DNA of 64,000 nt from CAWJMD01 sp963700925 (GTDB taxonomy: Bacteria > Actinomycetota > Actinomycetes > Actinomycetales > CAWJMD01): NCBI GenBank assembly GCA_963700925.1, contig OY969553.1, positions 310,001 to 374,000 on the forward strand. Reading direction: 5' to 3'. Position numbers and translations under genes: made by a program. Below, in pieces: positions 34,645 through 43,099 of the stretch. Each line of letters starts with the position of its first letter. Within the stretch, counting starts at the first letter, position 1. A model generated the notes under the pieces. The model was not told where the DNA came from. It ran no database searches and saw only the letters and a list, made by a program, of their open reading frames with translations.

Positions 34645-35862
34645 GTGCCCCGCACTGCCAACGAGGTCGTCTTCGTCGACGGCGTCCGCACCCCCTTCGG
34701 CAAGGCCGGCGACAAGGGAATGTACGCACAGACCCGCGCCGACGACCTGGTGATCAACTGCGTTCGCGAGCTGATCCGCCGCAACCCGCAGCTGCCTCCC
34801 GAGCGGGTCGACGAGGTGGCGATCGCCGCCACCACCCAGATCGGTGACCAGGGGCTGACCCTCGGACGGATGACCGCTCTGCTGTCGGGCCTGCCCAAGA
34901 CCGTCCCCGGGTTCTCGGTCGACCGCATGTGCGCCGGCGCGATGACCGCGGTGACGACCACGGCGACCGGCATCGCCTTCGGCGCCTACGACGTCGCGAT
35001 CGCCGGCGGCGTCGAGCACATGGGCCGGCACCCGATGGCCGAGGGCGCGGACCCCAACCCGCGCATCCTCGCCGAGAAGCTCGTCGACCCGTCCGCGCTC
35101 GTGATGGGTTCGACCGCCGAGAACCTGCACGACCGGTTCCCCGGCATCACCAAGGAGCGGTGCGACACGTTCGCGGTCGGCAGCCAGGAGAAGCTGGCCA
35201 AGGCCTACGCGAACGACCGGATCCAGCCCGACCTCGTGCCGACCGCCACGCGCAGCGCCGAGCTCGGCTGGGGCCTCGCCACCGCCGACGAGCCGCCGCG
35301 TCCGGGTACGACCCTCGCCGACCTGACGGACCTGAAGACCCCATTCCGCGCGCACGGACGGGTGACCGCCGGCAACGCCGCCGGCCTCAACGACGGCGCC
35401 ACCGCTTGCATCCTCGCCTCGCAGCAGGCGGCTGACGAGCTTGGCCTGCGGACGCGGATGCGGCTGGTGTCGTACTCGTTCGTCGGCGTCGACCCCGAGG
35501 TGATGGGCATCGGACCGGTCCCCGCGACCGAGAAGGCGCTCAGGCAGGCCGGTCTCGGCATCGACGACATCGGGCTGTTCGAGCTGAACGAGGCGTTCGC
35601 CGTTCAGGTGCTGGCGTTCCTCGACCACTTCGGCATCGCCGACGACGACCCGAGGGTCAACCCGTGGGGAGGCGCGATCGCGACCGGCCACCCACTGGCG
35701 TCGTCCGGCGTGCGGCTGATGACGCAGCTCGCGCACCACTTCGAGGAGAACCCGCAGGTGCGGTACGGGCTCACCGCCATGTGCATCGGCATCGGCATGG
35801 GCGGGGCCGTGATCTGGGAGAACCCCCATCACGCCGACTACGGCACGGAGGCTGCAGCCTGA
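34645..35862 (+). CDS. fadA: Acetyl-CoA acyltransferase (thiolase)
   Basis: 405 residues from GTG 34645, chosen because GGGAGG lies 5 nt upstream; the frame is open before it. It cleaves 3-ketoacyl-CoA in beta-oxidation. The nucleophile cysteine is in FSVDRMCAGAMTA, the histidines in LFELNEAFAVQ and IATGHPLASSGVRL, and the second cysteine in TAMCIGIGMGGAVIW. It overlaps fadB by one base (TGATG). The pair encodes the trifunctional fatty acid oxidation complex. Confidence 0.93.
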   Translation: MPRTANEVVFVDGVRTPFGKAGDKGMYAQTRADDLVINCVRELIRRNPQLPPERVDEVAIAATTQIGDQGLTLGRMTALLSGLPKTVPGFSVDRMCAGAMTAVTTTATGIAFGAYDVAIAGGVEHMGRHPMAEGADPNPRILAEKLVDPSALVMGSTAENLHDRFPGITKERCDTFAVGSQEKLAKAYANDRIQPDLVPTATRSAELGWGLATADEPPRPGTTLADLTDLKTPFRAHGRVTAGNAAGLNDGATACILASQQAADELGLRTRMRLVSYSFVGVDPEVMGIGPVPATEKALRQAGLGIDDIGLFELNEAFAVQVLAFLDHFGIADDDPRVNPWGGAIATGHPLASSGVRLMTQLAHHFEENPQVRYGLTAMCIGIGMGGAVIWENPHHADYGTEAAA

Positions 35863-38009
35863 TGAGCACCACGACCCAGAACGACGTGAAGATCACCCCC
35901 GAGGCCCTCGCGGCCGCGGCCACCAAGGAGCGCGTCACCGCCTTCCACGTGCGCGACGTCTCGCTGCCCGGCGGGGCGGGCACGATGGCGCTGATCACGA
36001 TGGACAACGGCTTCGACCACACCAAGCCGACCACGTTCGGCCCGGGTAGCCTGCTCAACCTGCGCGCCACCCTCGATGCGGTCGAGAACCGCGCTGCCGC
36101 AGGCGAGATCGTCGCCGTCGGGCTGACCGGCAAGCCGTTCGTCTTCGCCGTCGGCGCCGACCTCAAGGGTTTCGGAAACGTCTCCCGGCGCGAGGAGGCC
36201 CTGGCCGTGGGGAGGCTGGGCCACGAGCAGATGCGACGGCTCGGTGAGCTGGCGGTGCCGACCTTCGCGTTCGTCAACGGCGCTGCGATGGGCGGCGGCG
36301 TCGAGATCGCGCTGCATTGCACGTACCGCACGATCGCCACCTCGGCGCCGGCCGTCGCGTTGCCGGAGTGCTTCCTAGGGCTCGTCCCCGGCTGGGGCGG
36401 CACGTACCTGCTGCCGCGGTTGGTCGGCCCGGCCAAGGCGCTCGAGGTGATCGTCGGCAACGCCCTGAACCAGAACACCATGCTGTCTGGCGCACAGGCC
36501 TTCACCCTCGGCATCGCTGACGCGCAGTTCGAGGCGGCCGACTTCCTCGAGCAGTCCGTGCGGTGGGCGGCGTCCGTGCTGTCGGGCGCGACGACCGTCG
36601 AGCGCGCCGACCACACCGGCGACGAGGCGGCGTGGACGGCAGCGGCCACCGCGGCAAGGCGACTCGCCGACAGCAAGACCGGGCGTGCCGCGCCCGCGCC
36701 GTACCGGGCGATCGAGCTCGTGACCGCTGCCCGCACGAACGACCGCGACGCAGGGTTCGCCGCCGAGGACGAGGCGCTCGCGGACATGATGATGAGCGAG
36801 GAGTTCCGCGCCAGCATGTACGCGTTCGACCTCGTGCAGCGGCGGGCCAAGCGGCCTGCGGGTGCGCCCGACAAGGCGCTCGCCCGTCCGGTCACCAAGG
36901 TCGGCATCGTGGGTGCGGGCCTGATGGCGAGCCAGCTCGCCCTCCTGTTCGCCCGCAGCATGAAGGTGCCGGTCGTCCTGACCGACCTCGACCAGGCCCG
37001 CGTCGACAAGGGCGTCGGGTACGTGCACAGCCAGGTCGACAAGCTGGCGGCCAAGGGGCGCGTCTCACCCGACGCGGCCAACCGGCTCAAGGCGCTGGTC
37101 ACGGGCTCGACCTCGAAGGACGGCTTCGCCGACGCCGAGTTCGTGATCGAGGCGGTGTTCGAGGAGATGTCGGTCAAGCAGCAGGTCTTCGCAGAGGTGG
37201 AGGCGGTCGTCTCGTCCGAGTGCGTTCTCGCCACCAACACCTCGTCGCTGTCGGTGACCGAGATGGCCTCGCAGCTAACGCATCCCGAGCGGGTGGTGGG
37301 CTTCCACTTCTTTAACCCGGTGGCCGTGATGCCGCTGCTCGAGGTGATCCGCGGCGAGCGCACAGACGACGCCACGCTGGCGACGGCGTTCGCCACCGGC
37401 AAGGCGCTGAAGAAGACCGCCATCGCCGCCAAGGACTCCCCCTCGTTCATCGCCAACCGGCTGCTCGGCCGGTTCATGGGCGAGATCGCGCAGGTCGTCG
37501 AGGAGGGCACGCCGATCGACGTGGCCGACTCGTCCGTGGCGGGGCTCGCGCCGATGCCTCCCTTCGTGCTGATCGGGCTCGTCGGCCCGGCGATCGCGCT
37601 GCACAACAGCGAGACGCTGAACCGCGCGTTCCCCGAGCGGTTCCGCGTGTCCCAGAACCTGCGTCGCGTGGTCGAGGCCGGCAAGACCGGGTTCTACCTG
37701 TGGCCTGAGGGCACGCCCGTGCTCGACCCGGAGGTCGACGCGCTGTTCGAGAAGCCGGCCGAGCCCGTCGTGCTCGACCGCGGACAGGTGCGTGAGCGTG
37801 CGCTGGCTGCGCTGGCCGAGGAGGTGCGGCTGATGCTGGACGAGGGCGTGGTGGAGGCGGCACAGGACATCGACCTGGCGATGATCACGGGCACCGGGTT
37901 CTCGTTCTGGAACGGCGGCATCACGCCGCTGCTCGACCGCTCCGGTGTCAGCGAGCGCGTCACCGGCCGCCGCTTCCTCGAGCCGGGGATCGCGTCCGTC
38001 CCCGCCTGA
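35862..38009 (+). CDS. fadB: Fatty acid oxidation multifunctional subunit
   Basis: 715 residues. The N-terminal hydratase/isomerase (about 1-300) has FAVGADLKGFGN, NGAAMGGGVEIAL and the catalytic glutamate in PECFLGLVPGWGGT. The 3-hydroxyacyl-CoA dehydrogenase (about 340-715) has the NAD-binding GIVGAGLMASQLALLFAR, VLATNTSSLSVTEMA and FHFFNPVAVMPLLEV. Translation is coupled to fadA. A strong hairpin 14 bp after the stop ends the operon. Confidence 0.93.
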   Translation: MSTTTQNDVKITPEALAAAATKERVTAFHVRDVSLPGGAGTMALITMDNGFDHTKPTTFGPGSLLNLRATLDAVENRAAAGEIVAVGLTGKPFVFAVGADLKGFGNVSRREEALAVGRLGHEQMRRLGELAVPTFAFVNGAAMGGGVEIALHCTYRTIATSAPAVALPECFLGLVPGWGGTYLLPRLVGPAKALEVIVGNALNQNTMLSGAQAFTLGIADAQFEAADFLEQSVRWAASVLSGATTVERADHTGDEAAWTAAATAARRLADSKTGRAAPAPYRAIELVTAARTNDRDAGFAAEDEALADMMMSEEFRASMYAFDLVQRRAKRPAGAPDKALARPVTKVGIVGAGLMASQLALLFARSMKVPVVLTDLDQARVDKGVGYVHSQVDKLAAKGRVSPDAANRLKALVTGSTSKDGFADAEFVIEAVFEEMSVKQQVFAEVEAVVSSECVLATNTSSLSVTEMASQLTHPERVVGFHFFNPVAVMPLLEVIRGERTDDATLATAFATGKALKKTAIAAKDSPSFIANRLLGRFMGEIAQVVEEGTPIDVADSSVAGLAPMPPFVLIGLVGPAIALHNSETLNRAFPERFRVSQNLRRVVEAGKTGFYLWPEGTPVLDPEVDALFEKPAEPVVLDRGQVRERALAALAEEVRLMLDEGVVEAAQDIDLAMITGTGFSFWNGGITPLLDRSGVSERVTGRRFLEPGIASVPA

Positions 38010-38023
38010 GGCCCGCATCGAAT

Positions 38024-38070
38024 GATGAGAAGTCGGGCCATCGCCTGTCGCGATGGCCCGACTTCTCATC
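38024..38070. terminator. Perfect 21-bp hairpin between fadB and GNAT gene
   Basis: The arms 38024-38044 and 38050-38070 are exact reverse complements of 21 nt, around a five-base CTGTC loop. The stem starts GATGAGAAG and ends CTTCTCATC. It lies between convergent genes, so it can stop transcription from both sides. There is no poly-T tail, so strength on its own is not certain. Confidence 0.85.
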
Positions 38071-38097
38071 TCCGGGCATCTCGTCTCGGTCAGCGCG

Positions 38098-38655
38098 TCA
38101 GCGTGACCACTCGGGCCGGAGGATCGCGAAGAGCAGGTCGTCGGTCCACTCGCCCTTCGCCCACGTGCCCTCGACCAGGTGTCCCTCGCGGCGCATCCCT
38201 ACGGCCGCAAGCAGTTTGGCCGACGGTGCGTTGCGGGCATCGCACGAGGCCGTCACCCGGTGCTTGCCGAGATCCTCGAACAGGAACCCGAGCAGCAGGG
38301 TGACGGCCTCGCGCGCGAGGCCACGCCCCTGGTGCTCGGGAGCGATCGTGAACCCGATCTCGGCGGTCCTCGGCTCGTCCGCGTCGGGTGCGAAGGCGCA
38401 GTCGCCGACGAGCGAGTCGTCCGTTGCCAGCGCCACGGCGATCTGGAGCCACTCGCCCGGTACGTCCACCGGGGCGGTCGCCATCTCGGTCACGAACGCC
38501 CGCGCCCGGTCGAGGGAGAAAGGCGCCTCCCAGCCCTGGTACCGCGCCACCGCCGGGTCGGACCTGTAGGCGGCGAAGGCCTCGGCGTCGGACTCGCGGA
38601 AGCGGCGGAGTCGCAGCCTCGGCGTCTGCAGGTGGGTGAACGGGTCGTCCGACAT
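38098..38655 (-). CDS. GNAT acetyltransferase, RimJ/RimL type
   Basis: 185 residues from ATG 38655, four bases after the stop of the TPR-trypsin-SLOG gene. Family blocks are LQTPRLRLRRFRESDAEAF, LVGDCAFAPD, AEIGFTIAPEHQGRGLAREA (acetyl-CoA loop), and NAPSAKLLAAVGMRREGHL. It acetylates an amino group, perhaps of a protein or antibiotic-like compound. Its spacing suggests it is the last gene of the predicted conflict operon, but it may be housekeeping. Confidence 0.85.
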   Translation of the reverse strand: MSDDPFTHLQTPRLRLRRFRESDAEAFAAYRSDPAVARYQGWEAPFSLDRARAFVTEMATAPVDVPGEWLQIAVALATDDSLVGDCAFAPDADEPRTAEIGFTIAPEHQGRGLAREAVTLLLGFLFEDLGKHRVTASCDARNAPSAKLLAAVGMRREGHLVEGTWAKGEWTDDLLFAILRPEWSR

Positions 38656-38659
38656 CGTC

Positions 38660-41011
38660 TCAGTGCTCTCGGGTCTCACCCGCTGGGCTGGTGGTGGCGC
38701 CACCGAGGATCCTGTCCAGGACGGAGGTCAGCAGCGGCCCGTCATCGAGGTCCACGACCGTGGTGTGTGGTGAGGCCGCGATCTTGGTAGCGCGTTCGTC
38801 GTGCTCGTCGCCCGCCGCTGCAGCAGCGATGGCGTCGGCGAGCCGACCGGTCCCTCCGAGGACCACCAACGGCCGCCTCTCCTCGATGCTCCGTGCCACG
38901 TCGTCGTGCGTCGTCTCGCCCCCGTTGACCATCAGGGTCATCGTCGGGCGGCCCGCCGCGATCACCTCTGCCACCTCACCGAGCCAGGCCGACTCGTCAC
39001 CCCACTGGTCCCCGGGGACCATGACGACCAGCGTGTGGTGTGGCTCCAGCTCGGCTCCCTCGACGGGGGCGTCGTCCGGTTCCTGGCCGGCGACGGTCCC
39101 CTGGGCGGCGACGCCGACGAGCGGGAAGCCGGCACCCGACGACTGCCGCAGCCTGCCGACGAGCCTCATCACGCCGGCGTCGGTGCCGCCGTCGACCACG
39201 ACCGCGTCCCACCGCTCGAGCGCCGGCAGCAGCCGATCACGCAGCGCCTTCGTCACGGGCTCGAAGTGCTCCTGGCTCATCGCCCCTGCGCCCCCGACGA
39301 GGACGACCACGGGGTGCTGCCCGTCGGCGAGCACCGTCGCGAGGGCCGCTCGCAGGTGGTACGGCTCCTGCACCCGGACGGTGGTCACCACTGGGGCGGT
39401 AGCCGTCTCAGCGAGGTCGGTCGCGATCGCTGCCCTGATCCGGTCCATGCGGATGCCCTCGTTGGCCGCGTAGAACCCGTCCCCGTGCAGCCGTTGCATG
39501 TGGTCGCTGCCCGCGTGGTGCAGTGCGAGCACGCGCCACCGCTTGTCGAAAACCGGGCTGCCGGAGCTGCCCGGCTGCGTCGGGGCGCGGTAGTGGGCTC
39601 GCACGTCGTCGTAGTCGAGCAGGTCGTTGTCGTGGATCGAGATCTTGACCGACGACGCACCGAGGGGATGGCCCACCACGTAGACGCGGGCAGGCTCAGC
39701 GGCGTCGAGCAGGGGCATCCGGCCGGCCAGCGGACTGTGCTCGACACCTGGGGGCACGTTCGTCAGCCCGATCACCGTCGCGTCGAGCTCGTGGGGAGGC
39801 GACGTCCAGAGCTGGTCTCCGAGTGGCACTTTCGCTGTCCCACCTGCCGTGGGCAGTCCCCGGAACGTGACGACCGCGTCCGGAGCCGAGACCGCGTCAG
39901 GGATCACGTGCGCGTTGGTGACCAGCACGAGCGCGGGGAACGACGGGTGCAGCTCGCTGCCGGACACGACGAAGGCCGTGCCGCACGCCTCGTCGTACGC
40001 GTCCTCGACCCGCGCCACGCCACGGCAGCGCCGCAGCAGGTCCTCGAACCAGGCCTGGGTCTGGGCGCCCTCCGCACCGAAGACCTTCTCGAAACTGTTG
40101 TCGACCACCGTGGCGGGATGCGACCCCACCATCGGCCCGAGAGTCAGGACGGCTCCTTGCTTCTGCAGCAGGAGTGCCTCCAGAGGAGGCAGGATCGTCG
40201 CCCCCGGCGGGGTGGGGTGCGACATCTGCCAGACCTCGACCAGCTGCCGGAGCAGGCTGGCGAGCTCGAAGGCACCGGTGCTGACCGTCTCCTCCTGCCG
40301 GTTGAGCCGGACGAGGGCACCGTCCACGTCGCCGAGGGCGATGTCGGCCTCGACGGCGGTCGTCCAGTCCCAGGCATCGAGGGCCGCCCCGCGGCGCTCG
40401 ATCTGCGCTGCGACCTTGGCCGCGATGGCAAGGCCAGAGGCGCGCGGGTCGTCGAACCCCTGCACCGGGATGCCTTCTCGAGCAGCGCGCAGCAGAAGTG
40501 CCGCGGTGTTGATGCCGTGCCACGCGCTGTCGGGCGCGAAGCCGTACACCGCCCCGTAGGCCCGGATGGCCCTGTTCAGCCATCGCTCGCGCCGGCGTGT
40601 GGCGTCGTCTCCCGCACCGACGAACAGCTCCTTGAACGCCCGGCCCTGCAGGCCACGCGCCTCGATCGCCTCCGGGCCGGCGTCGTCGTCCTTCAACAGC
40701 TCCGAGAGGACGTCGAGACCGGCGACGACGGCACCACGCTCGATCAATGCCTGCGCGTACTGCCTTCGCGCAGTGGGCATTTCGTCACCGACCTGCAGTG
40801 CCGCCTCGGCGACGCGCTCGAGAAGAGCGAATCGGCGGTAGCGGCGCAGGAGGGCGAGCACGTCGAGCACCACGGCTGGCACCGTGCTGGGTTCGACGTC
40901 GTCAAGCGCGTCGACCAACGTGTTGACGACCCTGTCCGCGACCACGTCGTCCGAGCGATCGAGGGCGGCCGCCAGCTGGCTGCACAGCCCGGCCCAGTCC
41001 ACCTCGGTCAT
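38660..41011 (-). CDS. TPR/TRAFs-binding-like, trypsin-like peptidase and TRPM-type SLOG protein
   Basis: 783 residues from ATG 41011, overlapping the hydrolase stop (ATGA). Residues 1-230 are helical TPR-like repeats of the DUF4071/TRAFs-binding type (WLNRAIRAYGAVYGFAP, HGINTAALLLRAA). Residues about 335-540 are a trypsin-like fold: CGTAFVVSG, His about 368 in LVTNAHVIP, Asp about 409 in ELDATVIGL, and Ser about 483 in TQPGSSGSPVFD. Residues about 570-740 are a SLOG (LSDAT) nucleotide-binding domain: VVVLVGGAGAMSQEHFE, AVVVDGGTDAGVMRLVG, HHTLVVMVPGDQWGDES. It may sense a nucleotide signal and cleave a partner. Confidence 0.78.
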   Translation of the reverse strand: MTEVDWAGLCSQLAAALDRSDDVVADRVVNTLVDALDDVEPSTVPAVVLDVLALLRRYRRFALLERVAEAALQVGDEMPTARRQYAQALIERGAVVAGLDVLSELLKDDDAGPEAIEARGLQGRAFKELFVGAGDDATRRRERWLNRAIRAYGAVYGFAPDSAWHGINTAALLLRAAREGIPVQGFDDPRASGLAIAAKVAAQIERRGAALDAWDWTTAVEADIALGDVDGALVRLNRQEETVSTGAFELASLLRQLVEVWQMSHPTPPGATILPPLEALLLQKQGAVLTLGPMVGSHPATVVDNSFEKVFGAEGAQTQAWFEDLLRRCRGVARVEDAYDEACGTAFVVSGSELHPSFPALVLVTNAHVIPDAVSAPDAVVTFRGLPTAGGTAKVPLGDQLWTSPPHELDATVIGLTNVPPGVEHSPLAGRMPLLDAAEPARVYVVGHPLGASSVKISIHDNDLLDYDDVRAHYRAPTQPGSSGSPVFDKRWRVLALHHAGSDHMQRLHGDGFYAANEGIRMDRIRAAIATDLAETATAPVVTTVRVQEPYHLRAALATVLADGQHPVVVLVGGAGAMSQEHFEPVTKALRDRLLPALERWDAVVVDGGTDAGVMRLVGRLRQSSGAGFPLVGVAAQGTVAGQEPDDAPVEGAELEPHHTLVVMVPGDQWGDESAWLGEVAEVIAAGRPTMTLMVNGGETTHDDVARSIEERRPLVVLGGTGRLADAIAAAAAGDEHDERATKIAASPHTTVVDLDDGPLLTSVLDRILGGATTSPAGETREH

Positions 41012-41943
41012 GGCCGCTCGAGGCGAAGGAGATCCGCCAGGCTTCTGCGCAGCTGGGTGCCGTGGAGGTACTTGCCGATGTCGTGGCGCCACCGCCCCCA
41101 GTTGGGCTCGTTGACGTCGACGACCGCGTCAGAGCCGGCTCGGCGGTAGTCGCCGGCGATGTAGGGGTCGGCGGCCGCGACGACGTCCAGCCGGTCGAAG
41201 ACGTTCACCCACGCACCGCCGAGCTTCGCGGTGGGAAAGCCGTTGTCCCGCGACCACTCTGGCTTGAAACAGTGCTGCACCTCGTCGAGGCCGAGGGGGC
41301 TGCCGACGGTCATCAGTCCGTCGATGCGGGGGCAGTCGGACACACGCTGCAGGCAGTCGTAGGCGATGACCGTCCCCATGCTGTGGGTGACCGCGACATG
41401 AGGAGGCTCGCGTTCCGCGCCCCGTGCGAACGCCTCGACCACTCTCTGCCGAATGACGTCCTGGATCACGTACTCCTCGCCGGCACGCGGGCTGAAGCTG
41501 ACGTTGAACAGGTAGTGGTGCACGTCGCGCAGGAAGGTCTTCATCACGCGGCGGGCGATCGGCGGCGGCAACAGCTCGAGCGACTCGTCCACTGCCGGGT
41601 CCGGCTCGGGGGCCGCCGTGTCGGCCGGCGTCGTCGCCACCATGAAACCCATCCGCGCGGCGAGGCTGGTCATCAGCTCCGCCTCCTCGCCCTCCGCGCC
41701 GCCGAGCCAGGTCAGGTCGACGTCCGACGCGCCGGCCAGGTCGACTGCCTCCAGGCTCTCGGCCTGGCCCCCCGGAAGTGGCTGCGCGTACAGGAGATCG
41801 GCCCAGTACACGAGCTCGTAGCTGACGTGCTCGTAGTCGAGGTCGATCCCCTGGTCGTCGGCGAGTGCCGAGACCCAGGCACGCACGAGATCCTCGCGCG
41901 GCGGCTTGTTGCTGATGCCGTGCACGAACGTGACATGGGCCAT
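41008..41943 (-). CDS. Alpha/beta hydrolase, lipase-like, predicted effector
   Basis: 311 residues from ATG 41943. The start AHVTFVHGISNKPP gives the oxyanion region, the nucleophile serine is in VAVTHSMGTVIAYD (about residue 186), the acid is in NVFDRLDVVAAADP and histidine candidates follow in GRWRHDIGKYLHG. No signal peptide or membrane segment. It lies between the M15 gene (16 bp upstream) and the SLOG-peptidase gene (overlap). In conflict loci such hydrolases could attack membrane lipids; that is inference. Confidence 0.78.
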   Translation of the reverse strand: MAHVTFVHGISNKPPREDLVRAWVSALADDQGIDLDYEHVSYELVYWADLLYAQPLPGGQAESLEAVDLAGASDVDLTWLGGAEGEEAELMTSLAARMGFMVATTPADTAAPEPDPAVDESLELLPPPIARRVMKTFLRDVHHYLFNVSFSPRAGEEYVIQDVIRQRVVEAFARGAEREPPHVAVTHSMGTVIAYDCLQRVSDCPRIDGLMTVGSPLGLDEVQHCFKPEWSRDNGFPTAKLGGAWVNVFDRLDVVAAADPYIAGDYRRAGSDAVVDVNEPNWGRWRHDIGKYLHGTQLRRSLADLLRLERP

Positions 41944-41959
41944 CAAGCCCACCCCCCTC

Positions 41960-42838
41960 TCAGGTGACGCGAGCCTCCCACGCCGCACGCCACGTGGCCG
42001 GCCCGACGAGACCGTCGACCGTCAGTCCCTTCTCGCGCTGGAACTTCGTGACGGCTGCATGGGTCTTCGCTCCGAAGTGTCCGTCGGCACCGGAGCTGCC
42101 CAGGTTCCACCCACGCTGGATCATCCGGCCCTGGAAGGTGCGGACGTGCGCCCGGTCGGCCGGCACGCTTCCGTTGTGGCAGCGCGCGGCTGTGCCCTCG
42201 CCGAAGTAGTGGCCGCTGGGCAGGGGAAACGCGGGAGCCTTTGCTGCAGCTGCTCGAGCCGGAGCGGCGGCACCTCCTGACGCTGCGGCGACCGGCGCGG
42301 GCGCGACCCCGAGCCCCGCGATGGTGCGCGCGGCGTCACGTGGCGTACCCATGTACTCGTAGTGCATCGCGTCCTTGCGGGTGGTATACGTTCCACCCCA
42401 ACGGAACCCGTGTTGCGTCCAGAGCTTCGGCATCCATGACGGCATGTCCGTCTTGAGGGACGGTCCCATCGGGTTGGCGAGCGAGTTGATGTCGACGGCC
42501 AGGCCCCACGAGTGGTTGCTCGGTGTCTTGCTCCCGCGGATCGCCCGGCAGGCGAAGCCCCAGCACTGGCCTTTCCGGAATCCGTATCCGCGCGAGACGG
42601 TCTGCTGGCTGAGCCACGCGACCAGAGGGGCGATCTCCTTGCGGACGCTGAGGCGGACGGGCGAGACCGTGATGGTGACGAGCTGCTTCGTCTGGCAGTT
42701 GGGCCAGCCGTTGCCCCAGCCGCGCGAGCGCGGTGTCGTGCCGACCCCCTCGAGCCCTTCGTCGCCCACTCCGTCGCAGACGTCTTCAGCGCCCTCGGGG
42801 GCCAGATCCTCGTCCCAGGGCCCGATCTCGACTGTCAT
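41960..42838 (-). CDS. M15 D,D-peptidase with C-terminal peptidoglycan-binding domain, no signal peptide
   Basis: 292 residues from ATG 42838. The M15/VanY metallopeptidase core has SKTPSNHSWGLAVDINSL (His about 107, Asp in AVDIN) and KDAMHYEYMG (His about 158). After an Ala/Pro-rich linker, residues about 220-290 form a PG_binding_1 domain (RTFQGRMIQRGW, GHFGAKTHAAVTKFQ, VDGLVGPATW). No signal peptide or lipobox is present, an arrangement seen in phage endolysins. It is the first gene of the minus-strand unit. Confidence 0.85.
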   Translation of the reverse strand: MTVEIGPWDEDLAPEGAEDVCDGVGDEGLEGVGTTPRSRGWGNGWPNCQTKQLVTITVSPVRLSVRKEIAPLVAWLSQQTVSRGYGFRKGQCWGFACRAIRGSKTPSNHSWGLAVDINSLANPMGPSLKTDMPSWMPKLWTQHGFRWGGTYTTRKDAMHYEYMGTPRDAARTIAGLGVAPAPVAAASGGAAAPARAAAAKAPAFPLPSGHYFGEGTAARCHNGSVPADRAHVRTFQGRMIQRGWNLGSSGADGHFGAKTHAAVTKFQREKGLTVDGLVGPATWRAAWEARVT

Positions 42839-43099
42839 TGCAGGCACCACCAACCTGTGAGGAACGCGCGTGCGACCATCGCCCCGTTGACGACGTCTGC
42901 GTCGAGAACGGTGCTCCGAACAGCGCACGTCTGTCAATCGCCCTGCGATTCGGGCCGCTTCGTCCCATTCCGTGATCTTGTGTGGCCGCAAGGACGGGTG
43001 GAGCATGGATCGAGCCGAATACGCGAGCTGAGTGCGGATGGAGCGTCGAGGTCGCGCGCACGACGTCCAGGCAGGGTCCAGACAGCGAAGGGGCACCCG
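42839..43099. promoter_or_regulatory. 261-bp divergent region of the TIR/M15 locus
   Basis: No gene of support lies here. It separates the M15-hydrolase-SLOG-GNAT unit and the TIR gene and must hold promoters for both. No clear -35/-10 pair or strong inverted repeat was seen. The base mix is less GC-rich than in the flanking genes. Confidence 0.35.

Noticed and set aside
38801..41149. A 782-codon plus-strand frame opposite the TPR-trypsin-SLOG gene
   Set aside because: Low-complexity Arg/Asp/Gly-rich translation without any recognisable domain; the minus strand has the real gene.
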